Shown piece by piece: positions 1 to 6,540 of a DNA stretch of 10,415 bases. Made by a program: the position numbers and the translations under genes. This stretch comes from Fidelibacterota bacterium (GTDB lineage Bacteria > Marinisomatota > Marinisomatia > Marinisomatales > Marinisomataceae). The notes below the pieces were generated by a model that saw only the letters and a program-made list of their open reading frames with translations, had not been told where the DNA came from and made no database searches. The stretch's first letter is position 1; every line of letters starts with the position of its first letter. Where the stretch lies: contig DTWI01000224.1 in assembly GCA_012963075.1 (NCBI GenBank), positions 1-10,415 of the forward strand, written 5' to 3'.

Positions 1-968
1 AATAAATCACCCGAAAGACCAGTACCATAATCAAACCAGCAACGCCAACGGAAAAAGCGTTTTAGTGCTTCTTCCCCAAACGGTATTTTATTAGGTGCTG
101 GTTCCTGGAATGTATCCCAATCAATCGTTTTAGCATTGCCTTCAGGATGGATGCCCCACACCCAGGCCCCCCCTGGAGAATTACGATTTGTAGCTAACTC
201 CACTAGATTTATTTTGCCTAATAAACCCTGTTCAATGATTTGTTTTGCCTTTTCATTGGCCTCTACCTGCCTATTCTGATGTCCAAGTTGAAATGTAATC
301 CCAGTTTCTTTTACAACGTCATAAACATCAATTGCCTCTTGAAATGTTCTGGTTAGACCTTTTTCACAATAAACATGTTTCCCTGCTTTTGCAGCATCGA
401 TTGTAATTCGGGAATGCCAATGATCTGGAGTAGCAATAATTACAGCATCAATATCATCATTGGCTAAAAGATCTTTATAATGGCGATATCTTGTAGCAGT
501 TTTCTTTGGTTTCCCACCAGGTCGAACTTCATTTTGAGAAGCATCAAGTCCTTGTTCTGCACGTACATCAAACAAGTCACAAACTCCCACAAGTGAGCAA
601 TTCAAATCTTCTTGATCCATAAATGTTATAAATTGTTTGTCCAATTTATCTTTTCGTGCATTCTCAGCTACGGTATTTGTCCAACCCGTAGTGGCAAACC
701 CTGCACCACGGACCAAGTGTCCACCTCGACCTCCATAACCAATAATACCAATATTTAAATGTTTACTATCTGAAAGACCTTTGATAATGGCCGGCGCCGA
801 TTTCTCTTGAACCAAACCAGAAAGAATATTTGATTTTTTTAATGTATCTCTGCGTATTTTTCGCCAAAGTTCAGCAAGAAACAGACCAAACACTGGTACA
901 GTTGCAAGTCCTTTTAATAATTCTCGACGTTCCAGATCATTGTTTTGCTGTTTTTTATTTTCACTCAT
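1..968 (-). CDS. Gfo/Idh/MocA-family oxidoreductase, Tat signal, 3' end outside window
   Basis: NAD(P)-dependent sugar/polyol-type oxidoreductase; the substrate cannot be read from the sequence. About 322 codons are visible without a stop, read by hand from ATG at 968, and the C-terminus lies beyond position 1. The N-terminus has a twin-arginine motif (ERRELLKG, about residues 13-20) followed by a short hydrophobic stretch, so Tat export is likely; no clear AxA cleavage site is seen. The Rossmann glycine motif NIGIIGYGGRGG follows at about residues 68-79. IIATPDHWH marks the end of the nucleotide fold, and KHVYCEKG sits where the family has its EKP catalytic lysine motif, so the proline is a glycine here. 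The visible end has the WDYG-like motif as WFDYGTG. The start is preceded by a good Shine-Dalgarno, AGAGGAA. It lies 12 bases after the DoxX gene, and this pairing suggests a periplasmic partner role. Family certain, substrate unknown. Confidence 0.93.
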   Translation of the reverse strand, partial: MSENKKQQNNDLERRELLKGLATVPVFGLFLAELWRKIRRDTLKKSNILSGLVQEKSAPAIIKGLSDSKHLNIGIIGYGGRGGHLVRGAGFATTGWTNTVAENARKDKLDKQFITFMDQEDLNCSLVGVCDLFDVRAEQGLDASQNEVRPGGKPKKTATRYRHYKDLLANDDIDAVIIATPDHWHSRITIDAAKAGKHVYCEKGLTRTFQEAIDVYDVVKETGITFQLGHQNRQVEANEKAKQIIEQGLLGKINLVELATNRNSPGGAWVWGIHPEGNAKTIDWDTFQEPAPNKIPFGEEALKRFFRWRCWFDYGTGLSGDL

Positions 969-980
969 GCTACGTTTCCT

Positions 981-1415
981 CTAATTTGATTTTAATTTGG
1001 TTAACAATCGATCCAAACCAATTATATGACCAGTAGGGAATACATACAATACCCACAGAGCACACGCTTCAATTAAATTTTTATTTACAATAATATAACT
1101 GCCTTCTCCGGGCCTGGAATATTCCAAACCAATAAAAGGAGGTGCAAAAAGATAATATAACATCACAAATCCCATTCCCACCAAAGCAGAATAACGACTA
1201 AACAACCCTAAAAGAAGTGATACACCAACCAAAGTTAATCCCCACTCATTCACAGAATCTGATATTCTCAATAAAGTAGGGTTAGATACAATGGTTTCGG
1301 CTAATCCTGAAAAAATCCATTTCGAATCCAATAGATACGCGGCTGAAGACCAATTTGGATTGATTAGTTTTGAAACACCCTCATATAAAAAATGCCAACC
1401 AATGAGCACTCGCAA
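981..1415 (-). CDS. DoxX-family membrane protein, N-terminus apparently frameshifted
   Basis: Small integral membrane protein of the DoxX family: hydrophobic stretches lie at about residues 1-11, 56-75, 77-93 and 112-130. It carries family-like blocks LRVLIGWHFLYEGVSKL, SAAYLLDSKWIFSG and NKNLIEACAL. The biochemical role is not established for this subtype; members often sit beside Gfo/Idh oxidoreductases, as here, and may serve membrane redox chemistry. The 144-residue frame can only begin at TTG (1415), without a ribosome binding site. Upstream the same frame still encodes DoxX-like sequence (QLYGLVT before LRVL) back to about 1438, with no ATG, GTG or TTG before the stop at about 1482-1484. 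An ATG at 1440 is one base out of this frame and has a -10 box just in front. So the true N-terminus is probably at 1440, with a one-base indel (sequencing error or real mutation) just after it. Confidence 0.8.
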   Translation of the reverse strand: MRVLIGWHFLYEGVSKLINPNWSSAAYLLDSKWIFSGLAETIVSNPTLLRISDSVNEWGLTLVGVSLLLGLFSRYSALVGMGFVMLYYLFAPPFIGLEYSRPGEGSYIIVNKNLIEACALWVLYVFPTGHIIGLDRLLTKLKSN

Positions 1416-1446
1416 AGTAACGAGCCCATAAAGCTGACATTTATTG

Positions 1447-1476
1447 TTTATAATTGATGAATCTAAATTATTTAAA
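1447..1476 (-). promoter_or_regulatory. Possible promoter for DoxX-Gfo/Idh, leaderless type
   Basis: On the minus strand TTTAAA (1476-1471, 4 of 6 to the -35 consensus), an 18-base spacer and TATAAA (1452-1447, 5 of 6 to the -10 consensus) lie six bases before an ATG at 1440. There is no Shine-Dalgarno before that ATG. The region is very AT-rich, so chance matches are easy; the position relative to the ATG is the main support. Confidence 0.35.
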
Positions 1477-1516
1477 TTGATTTAAAAATTTAAGGAAAAA
1501 ATGTTTATATACCAAA

Positions 1517-3373
1517 CTAGGATAAATTTTCTGCTACAATATCTGCAACATCTTTTACTGTGATTTTATTCTGTCCTTTTGGTGTTAATGGATCGATTCC
1601 TTGGTTCAGCATTCCATAGCAAAAATTACATCCTGTAACAACAGTATCAGTTTTTGACTCAATTACCTGTTCAGCACGTAAAAGATGAGTTCTTCCTTTT
1701 CCAGTATCTTTTTTCCACCAAAGTGCACCGCCTGCTCCACAACATAATGTTTCTTTCCCACTTTCATCTAGTTCAAAGAATTCTGGAGCTGCAGCCTTTA
1801 TAGCATTTCTAGGCGCATCTACTTCACCAAGTGTTCTAGATAAATTGCAAGGATCATGATAAGTCACTTTTTCTAAGCTACCAGGATTAATAGTAATTTT
1901 CCCTTCATCTAATAGTTCTGAAATAACTTGAGTATGATGTTTGACTTCATATTTAATTTCATGATATTTACTATATTCTTTTTGCAAATTCACAACACAA
2001 TGGGGGCACATAGTTGTGACTTTTTTAACTTTATTTAATTCTTTAACATTGTTATCCATCAACATTTGATAAGTAAGTTTATCTCCTAATTTGTTTGCGG
2101 GATCTCCTGAACATTGTTCATTACTGAGGACTCCATATGTAATGCCAGCTGAATCAAGAATTTTTGTAAAATTTTCAACCGATTTAACAAAATTAGGATC
2201 AATAGCATGCTTTGCAAAACAACCCAACCACAAAACAAGTTCTTTATCTGGAGTATATTTAGGCAATTTTTCGAGTAGCACACTTGATGAGGCGCCCTCT
2301 GTATTACCTGTCTCTTGTAAGTTGCGAAGTAACTTTTGATATTCTTGAGGAACATTTCCTTTAACCATAACTTGAAAACTTCTTATTTCATCTGCTTTTT
2401 CAACATGATTTCCTACTGGACATACTTCTGTACAGGCTTGACATGTTGTACATTCCCACCCAGCTTCTACGTTAATCTTGTCTACAACATTAACATCATT
2501 TGATTCAAGCATAGGGTCTTTTAAATCTAAAATAAAATGATACTTTGGATCTAGAATTCCACCACCTCGATTTGCTGGACATACATCAGTACATCTACCA
2601 CATTCTACACATGTAAAAATATCTAATGCTTGATTCTTGCTTAATTTTGATAAACCTAATAGTAATTCATCTAATTTTTCTTCTGAAGCTTCTAAATCAA
2701 TTGGTATTGCTGGATGATCTGGTACTTCAAAAGGCCTGAGGAAAATATTAAATGGTGACAATACTAAATGCATATGTTTTGATTGAGGAATTAAGAACAA
2801 AAATCCTCCAATTACAGAAGAATGAACCCACCAATTTGTCTTCAATGCTATAGTATTATCTGGATTAAGTAAATGGAATTCATCAATGAGATAAGTTAAC
2901 ATTAAAGCAAAAATAAAAAATGAAACTAAAGCAGAAGTACTAGAAAACTTTCCTAATGCCTTAGGTTTAGTAACAAATCTTCTATAGGCTAATCCAAGAA
3001 TTCCTAATAAACATAAAATTGCCCATGGTCGCCCAAAAAATAGAAAATAATTATGGCGAAAACTATCGGTAAAAAATTCAAAACCAAATGCTGTCAAAAA
3101 ATGATTAATTGTTATTAAACCAAAAAATATAAACCCATACATTACAAATGCGTGCATCAAGCCAGCGAATTTGCGATCACCACTTACTACTTTTTTGTGA
3201 AGAATGACTTCATTGAATACTCTTAATAATCGTTCAGGTAAATAATTAATACTAAAATCTAATTTTCCTTTTAAAACTATATTAAGGCGTAAGAGTAGGT
3301 GATAAAGAAAAAACGATATACCGGATAATAAAAAAATTATTACAACTATTTGTTCTGCAATATGAAATTTCAT
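1517..3373 (-). CDS. Membrane Fe-S oxidoreductase, ETF:quinone oxidoreductase of EMO/FadF type
   Basis: Probably passes electrons from ETF to the membrane quinone pool, as shown for EMO of Syntrophus and proposed for Bacillus FadF. The 618 residues fall in three parts. Residues 1-210 form a NarI-like membrane domain with about five helices (about 6-30, 71-96, 115-132, 146-163, 183-198) and candidate haem b histidines H74, H91, H184 and H200/H202. Residues 255-319 hold two ferredoxin-type 4Fe-4S motifs, C255/258/261/265 and C308/311/314/318. Residues 380-590 hold two CCG (DUF224) domains: the first has C385, a degenerate C421-S422-G423, and C456/C459; the second is intact with C509, C544-C545-G546, and C582/C585. 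It is the third gene of the operon, starting two bases after the etfA stop with no clear ribosome binding site, so it is probably translationally coupled. The heterodisulfide reductase-like label is only generic; the etf context decides the call. Confidence 0.9.
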   Translation of the reverse strand: MKFHIAEQIVVIIFLLSGISFFLYHLLLRLNIVLKGKLDFSINYLPERLLRVFNEVILHKKVVSGDRKFAGLMHAFVMYGFIFFGLITINHFLTAFGFEFFTDSFRHNYFLFFGRPWAILCLLGILGLAYRRFVTKPKALGKFSSTSALVSFFIFALMLTYLIDEFHLLNPDNTIALKTNWWVHSSVIGGFLFLIPQSKHMHLVLSPFNIFLRPFEVPDHPAIPIDLEASEEKLDELLLGLSKLSKNQALDIFTCVECGRCTDVCPANRGGGILDPKYHFILDLKDPMLESNDVNVVDKINVEAGWECTTCQACTEVCPVGNHVEKADEIRSFQVMVKGNVPQEYQKLLRNLQETGNTEGASSSVLLEKLPKYTPDKELVLWLGCFAKHAIDPNFVKSVENFTKILDSAGITYGVLSNEQCSGDPANKLGDKLTYQMLMDNNVKELNKVKKVTTMCPHCVVNLQKEYSKYHEIKYEVKHHTQVISELLDEGKITINPGSLEKVTYHDPCNLSRTLGEVDAPRNAIKAAAPEFFELDESGKETLCCGAGGALWWKKDTGKGRTHLLRAEQVIESKTDTVVTGCNFCYGMLNQGIDPLTPKGQNKITVKDVADIVAENLS

Positions 3374-3375
3374 TG

Positions 3376-4353
3376 TTATTTATTTTTTTGAATTTCTTCT
3401 GTCAATTTCGGAACAATTTCCATCAAGTCACCAATTACTGCATAATCAGCAATCTCAAAGATAGGTGCTTTTTCATCTTTATTAATTGCCATAATATTTT
3501 TTGATCCCTTCATACCAACAACATGTTGAATTGCTCCAGAAATGCCAACAGAAAGATAAAGTTTTGGAGAAACAACTTGGCCAGAACTACCAACTTGTCT
3601 ATCAGAAGGTAACCACCCCATATCTACTACTGGTCTTGATGAAGCAATTTCTGCTCCCATGGCTGATGCTAGAGCTTCGATCATTGGCAGGTTATCTTGA
3701 CTATCTATTCCTCTACCAACAGAAACAATTAATTCAGCAGTAGTTAAATCTACGCTTGAAGCAGATTCTTGAAATTCTGGTTCACTTTCAGATCTAATAT
3801 CACTTGTATCTAGATTAAGAGAAAAATCTATTTGATTTTCTGGACTACCAGCTTCAATATTATCAGAAGAGAATGCTGCAGATTGGAAACTTAAAAGTGT
3901 TGTGTTATTATTTGAATTAGCTTGAACATTTGTAACAATTTTCGCATTAAATACTTGACGTGCAAAAATTGGAACATTGTCATGATATGTCACTGAAATA
4001 ATATCACTAATAAAAGGAACATCTGATTTTGCGCTTACCCTTGGTAAAAAATCACGAACCATATAAGAATGACCCATTAAAACATATTTTGGAGATAATT
4101 CAGAAATAATTTGATCAAGAGCTTTAGAATATCCATCAGCAGAATAACTGCTTACTAAATCATGTTGGGCTAAGATCAAATTTTTCACTTTATAATTCGA
4201 TGCTTGTTCTTTTAAAGCACTCGCATTCTCACCCAAACATAGAATAGATAAATCTAAACCAAGCTTGGTAGATAATTGTTGTCCAGCAACAACTGCTTCT
4301 TGGCTAAAAACATGGATATTGCCTCTTTGATTCTCTAAAATTACAAGTATCAT
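3376..4353 (-). CDS. etfA: Electron transfer flavoprotein, alpha subunit
   Basis: FAD-binding subunit of the soluble ETF heterodimer that takes electrons from acyl-CoA dehydrogenases. At 325 residues the length is normal. The N-terminal domain (1-190) has the family block RDFLPRVSAKSDVPFISDII (101-120). The C-terminal FAD domain is well conserved: SVGRGI (211-216), SSRPVVDMGW (238-247), DRQVGSSGQVVSPKLY (251-266), SVGISGAIQHVVGMKGSKN (268-286) and INKDEKAPIFEIADY (290-304). R240, Q253, S257, H277 and N291 occupy the positions of known FAD contacts in human ETF. The residues 165-205 linker is acidic and serine-rich. The ATG shares one base with the etfB stop (TAATG) and has AAAGG about eight bases upstream, so the pair is coupled. 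The product works with the membrane protein directly downstream. Confidence 0.97.
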   Translation of the reverse strand: MILVILENQRGNIHVFSQEAVVAGQQLSTKLGLDLSILCLGENASALKEQASNYKVKNLILAQHDLVSSYSADGYSKALDQIISELSPKYVLMGHSYMVRDFLPRVSAKSDVPFISDIISVTYHDNVPIFARQVFNAKIVTNVQANSNNNTTLLSFQSAAFSSDNIEAGSPENQIDFSLNLDTSDIRSESEPEFQESASSVDLTTAELIVSVGRGIDSQDNLPMIEALASAMGAEIASSRPVVDMGWLPSDRQVGSSGQVVSPKLYLSVGISGAIQHVVGMKGSKNIMAINKDEKAPIFEIADYAVIGDLMEIVPKLTEEIQKNK

Positions 4354-5120
4354 TAAATAACCTTTAAATTGTTTTTAAGTATATCTATCATTCTTGAAAC
4401 TATATCATCAACCGTACCTTCGATTTTTTCGGTAACTTTTTCAGTTTTTGGAAGAAAGAGTTTAATAAATTTTTGTTTACTGTCACTGACAGATTGTGCA
4501 TCAACTAATTTTACTTCTTTTCGTTTTGCTCCCATAATACCTTTTAAAGATGGATATCTAGGCTCATTGATACCAGACTGAATAGAAACGCTCGCAGGAA
4601 ACGGTAAGGTGACCCATTGGAACCATCCCGATTCCAATTCACGTTTTACCTTAATCTTTCCATCTTTCATTTTTGTCTCAATCCCAAGGGTTGCAGTAGA
4701 CATGTTGAGCAATTCTCCAACAAGTACTCCTGTTTGTCCTGATCCTAAATCATCTGATTGAAGGCCTGATAAAATTAAATCGAATGATTCTTCTTTAAGT
4801 GGCTCAGAAAAAATCTTTGCAATAGATAAGGGATCTGTTTCAGAAGTATCATTTTTAATAAAGATTCCTCTATCAGCTCCTTTTGCCAAACCATCTTTTA
4901 ACACTTTTGATGTATTGGATTCGCTCCCCATTATAACCACTACAACTTCACTATCATCATTTAATTGTTCTTTGATTTGAAGAGCTTCTTCTAAAGCATA
5001 AGAATCACTTTCATTAACGACAAAATTGACAATTGATTCATCAATCCATTTTTCAGATGAATCAATTCGAATGCTTGATTCATAACTTGGAATTGCTTTA
5101 GTTAATACAGCTATTTTCAT
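4353..5120 (-). CDS. etfB: Electron transfer flavoprotein, beta subunit
   Basis: Small subunit of ETF; it carries the nucleotide-binding fold and the loop that docks on acyl-CoA dehydrogenases. The 255 residues match the family length. Seen: KGADRG (80-85), SGLQSDDLGSGQTG (118-131), the block KRELESGWFQWVTLPFPA (159-176), and the recognition loop NEPRYPSLKGIMGAKRK (185-201) with a leucine at 192 in the place of the human anchor Leu195. The C-terminal helix (about 225-255) is the usual arm over EtfA. The start at 5120 is preceded by AGGA about nine bases upstream. First gene of the etfB-etfA-EMO operon. The order and the membrane partner suggest an ordinary respiratory ETF rather than a bifurcating FixAB type, but cofactor content cannot be read directly. 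Confidence 0.96.
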   Translation of the reverse strand: MKIAVLTKAIPSYESSIRIDSSEKWIDESIVNFVVNESDSYALEEALQIKEQLNDDSEVVVVIMGSESNTSKVLKDGLAKGADRGIFIKNDTSETDPLSIAKIFSEPLKEESFDLILSGLQSDDLGSGQTGVLVGELLNMSTATLGIETKMKDGKIKVKRELESGWFQWVTLPFPASVSIQSGINEPRYPSLKGIMGAKRKEVKLVDAQSVSDSKQKFIKLFLPKTEKVTEKIEGTVDDIVSRMIDILKNNLKVI

Positions 5121-5154
5121 AGTACTTATCCTGAAAAAACCGACTCATCAGTCT

Positions 5155-5182
5155 ATTAATCAATATTAATTCTATTCGTCAA
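5155..5182 (-). promoter_or_regulatory. Possible etfBA operon promoter
   Basis: On the minus strand TTGACG (5182-5177, 5 of 6 to the -35 consensus), a 16-base spacer and ATTAAT (5160-5155, 4 of 6 to the -10 consensus) would start transcription near 5148. That leaves a leader of about 28 bases holding the AGGA ribosome site and a small hairpin, GACT-GATG-AGTC (5141-5152). The -10 match is only fair. If this promoter is right, the large inverted repeats at 5221-5307 lie upstream of the etf transcript rather than within it. Confidence 0.35.
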
Positions 5183-5220
5183 ATGAAGCAAAACAAAAAA
5201 ATAGGTTAGATATATAAAGA

Positions 5221-5307
5221 CAGGCTATAAAGGAAAGTTGATAGCGGGGGAATTCTTTCAATCTTTCAAGATTTTATAGCCTGAAAAAATCTTGGTTCTA
5301 TCAATTT
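5221..5307. other. Nested, mutually exclusive inverted repeats in the 5121-5347 gap
   Basis: This 227-base gap holds no gene but four sets of pairing arms. Arm set A: CAGGCTATAAA at 5221-5231 and its exact complement at 5273-5283 (11 bp). Inside A: GAAAGTTGA (5233-5241) pairs with 5258-5267, with one bulged base. Arm set B: TTGATAG (5238-5244) with CTATCAA (5298-5304), extendable on the plus strand by a G-U and two A-U pairs. Arm set C: CAAGATTTT (5267-5275) with AAAATCTTG (5286-5294), a 9-bp perfect hairpin with a 10-base loop. A with its inner stem excludes B with C, since they use the same bases. No U-run directly follows on either strand, so it is not a standard terminator. The direction of transcription is unknown; it could be the 3' end of the gene at 5348-5752, an etf leader, or a DNA operator. 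Confidence 0.6.
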
Positions 5308-5347
5308 AGTACGAACTGTAATCAATTGTAAAGTAAAATCGGTTGTT

Positions 5348-5752
5348 TTACTCTGAATCTTCGATAGCAAATTTAGTCCAATCACTCGAAATAGAAGATT
5401 CATCTATAGATGTTTGAGAGACAGGGGTAGGACTGCCTAGACGCTTGTCATCTTCATAAATATTTAAACTATCTTTATTAACTTCATATTTATCTAAATC
5501 TAGTTCTTCGTCTTGACTGTCTAAACTTTCTTTGTCTTGACTATATAAATCTAAGTCAAAGAAATCTAAATTTTCAACATGTCCATTTTCCATAAGATAT
5601 TCAAGAAATGGTAAAAATGCTCTTTGCTTTAGATTTGTTTTACACAATGGGCACTTAAGTTTATCCACAATATCAGAAACCTGAATCTCCTCATCACAAC
5701 AAGGACTCAAGATTTCACCTACTTCACCCAAATTATTTTGTACATCACTCAT
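5348..5752 (-). CDS. Small CxxC (zinc-ribbon-like) protein with acidic tail, unknown function
   Basis: I do not recognise this 134-residue protein. The N-terminus has cysteines C18-C19 and a C34-P-L-C37 knuckle; together they could bind one zinc ion in a short ribbon (LSPCCDEEI, then KLKCPLCKTNL). Residues 45-105 are strongly acidic, rich in Asp/Glu/Leu/Ser with several aromatic residues, and the C-terminus is serine/threonine-rich and probably disordered. There is no signal peptide or membrane segment, so it is likely cytoplasmic. The ATG at 5752 has no Shine-Dalgarno; the bases in front read TTCACCTTC. A promoter-like sequence sits directly before it (separate entry), suggesting a leaderless message. 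It follows the acetyltransferase gene by 32 bases on the same strand. The cysteine spacing and composition support a real gene; a role in protein-protein or RNA-polymerase contacts would be a guess. Confidence 0.75.
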   Translation of the reverse strand: MSDVQNNLGEVGEILSPCCDEEIQVSDIVDKLKCPLCKTNLKQRAFLPFLEYLMENGHVENLDFFDLDLYSQDKESLDSQDEELDLDKYEVNKDSLNIYEDDKRLGSPTPVSQTSIDESSISSDWTKFAIEDSE

Positions 5753-5759
5753 GAAGGTG

Positions 5760-5788
5760 AAGATATTAGTTGTTAATCAGGTAGTCAA
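5760..5788 (-). promoter_or_regulatory. Sigma-70-like promoter placed directly on the ATG at 5752
   Basis: On the minus strand TTGACT (5788-5783, 5 of 6 to consensus), exactly 17 bases, then TATCTT (5765-5760, 4 of 6). Seven bases separate the -10 box from the ATG at 5752, so transcription should begin at or next to the start codon. The absence of a Shine-Dalgarno agrees with a leaderless transcript. The -35 box overlaps the TGA stop (5787-5785) of the preceding acetyltransferase gene. Confidence 0.6.
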
Positions 5789-6540
5789 CAAGTTTTGTAA
5801 ATATTATGTAATATGTCTTTTTCAGTGCTTGAAAGAGATTTTCCTCTTCTTGACATTGCTTTTTCAGCAGTGCCACAGAAATCATCAAATAATATTTTTG
5901 TTATTTTTCCTTTATAATATAGAGAAAATGGCGGAATGTAACGTGGAGGGAAAGATTGAGAAACAATATTAGAACCCATACCAATTACTGTTCCTGTATT
6001 TAAATTAGTTCCAATTGCTGTTTTTACATGATCTCCAATGATTGATCCAAAAAAAATAGATCCAGTATCAATAAGTTCTCCATTCCACTTGACACTAACA
6101 TTAGAATAGTTATTTTTTAGATTACTGGTAGTAGTACCTGCTCCTAAATTTACCCAGGAACCAACAAGACTATGTCCTAAAAATCCGTCATGAGCTTTGT
6201 TTGAATATGGTTGGAATATAGAAGAATGTACTTCTCCAGAAATTTTACAATGGTGATTGATAATAGAATTTGCAATCTTAGAATGAGATTTAATAAGACA
6301 ATCTTCTCCAATAAATAGAGGGCCATTCAGAATAGTAAATGGCTCAATTATCACATTTTTACCTATAATTACCGGGCCATTATCATCATTAATTATCACA
6401 TGTTCAAAATTTTTAAAAGAACTTGGAATATCATTAAATATTGCAGATATATTAGTAACTAGATCCCAGGGATGTCCTGTATTATTAACCGATGATACAG
6501 GTTTATCCAATAAAATAATTTCTGATATAATATTTTTCAT
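5785..6540 (-). CDS. Left-handed beta-helix acetyltransferase, C-terminal half of alternative GlmU
   Basis: Hexapeptide-repeat acyltransferase resembling the C-terminal part of the GlmU-like proteins of FCB bacteria (family TIGR03991), which would acetylate an amino sugar such as glucosamine-1-phosphate for UDP-GlcNAc synthesis. Residues 20-38 (HPWDL and following) match the linker that joins the two domains in that family. Residues 55-110 are repeats of the type I-G-x-x-x-x-I. Residues 115-145 hold the signature: KAHDGFLGHS, GSWVNLGAGT and SNLKNNY; H117 is a candidate catalytic base by comparison with GlmU His363. More repeats run to about 192, followed by a helical tail. The N-terminal nucleotidyltransferase domain (about 150-200 residues) is absent. 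The ATG overlaps the upstream stop by four bases (ATGA) and lacks a Shine-Dalgarno, so it is coupled to that gene. Alternative: an unrelated sugar O- or N-acyltransferase. Confidence 0.85.
   Translation of the reverse strand: MKNIISEIILLDKPVSSVNNTGHPWDLVTNISAIFNDIPSSFKNFEHVIINDDNGPVIIGKNVIIEPFTILNGPLFIGEDCLIKSHSKIANSIINHHCKISGEVHSSIFQPYSNKAHDGFLGHSLVGSWVNLGAGTTTSNLKNNYSNVSVKWNGELIDTGSIFFGSIIGDHVKTAIGTNLNTGTVIGMGSNIVSQSFPPRYIPPFSLYYKGKITKILFDDFCGTAEKAMSRRGKSLSSTEKDILHNIYKTC

Noticed and set aside
830..1036. Plus-strand frame across the start of the Gfo/Idh gene
   Set aside because: Antisense to the Tat signal region and the DoxX end; the hydrophobic residues are a mirror of AT-rich sequence.
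2086..2355. Same-strand overlapping frame within the Fe-S oxidoreductase gene
   Set aside because: It lies within the region coding for the first CCG domain, which is clearly the real frame.
3501..3743. Open frame on the plus strand inside etfA, and similar frames antisense to the Fe-S protein (2091-2339), etfB (4369-4581) and the mutase (7887-8105)
   Set aside because: They are antisense to highly conserved coding sequence, have no protein-like motifs and no ribosome sites; they are by-products of the AT-rich coding strand.
5121..5152. CTGATGAG on the minus strand just before etfB, resembling a hammerhead ribozyme core
   Set aside because: The required GAAA box and the flanking stems are not present; it is a small 4-bp hairpin (GACT-GATG-AGTC) followed by GG and six T.
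5255..5270. Tandem TCTTTCAA TCTTTCAA as a possible repeat array or CRISPR remnant
   Set aside because: Only two 8-base copies with no spacer; they are accounted for by the hairpin arms of the same region.
5221..5283. 63-base element with 11-bp terminal inverted repeats, as a miniature transposon
   Set aside because: No target-site duplication on its flanks, no second copy in the window, and the arms fit RNA-type pairing better.
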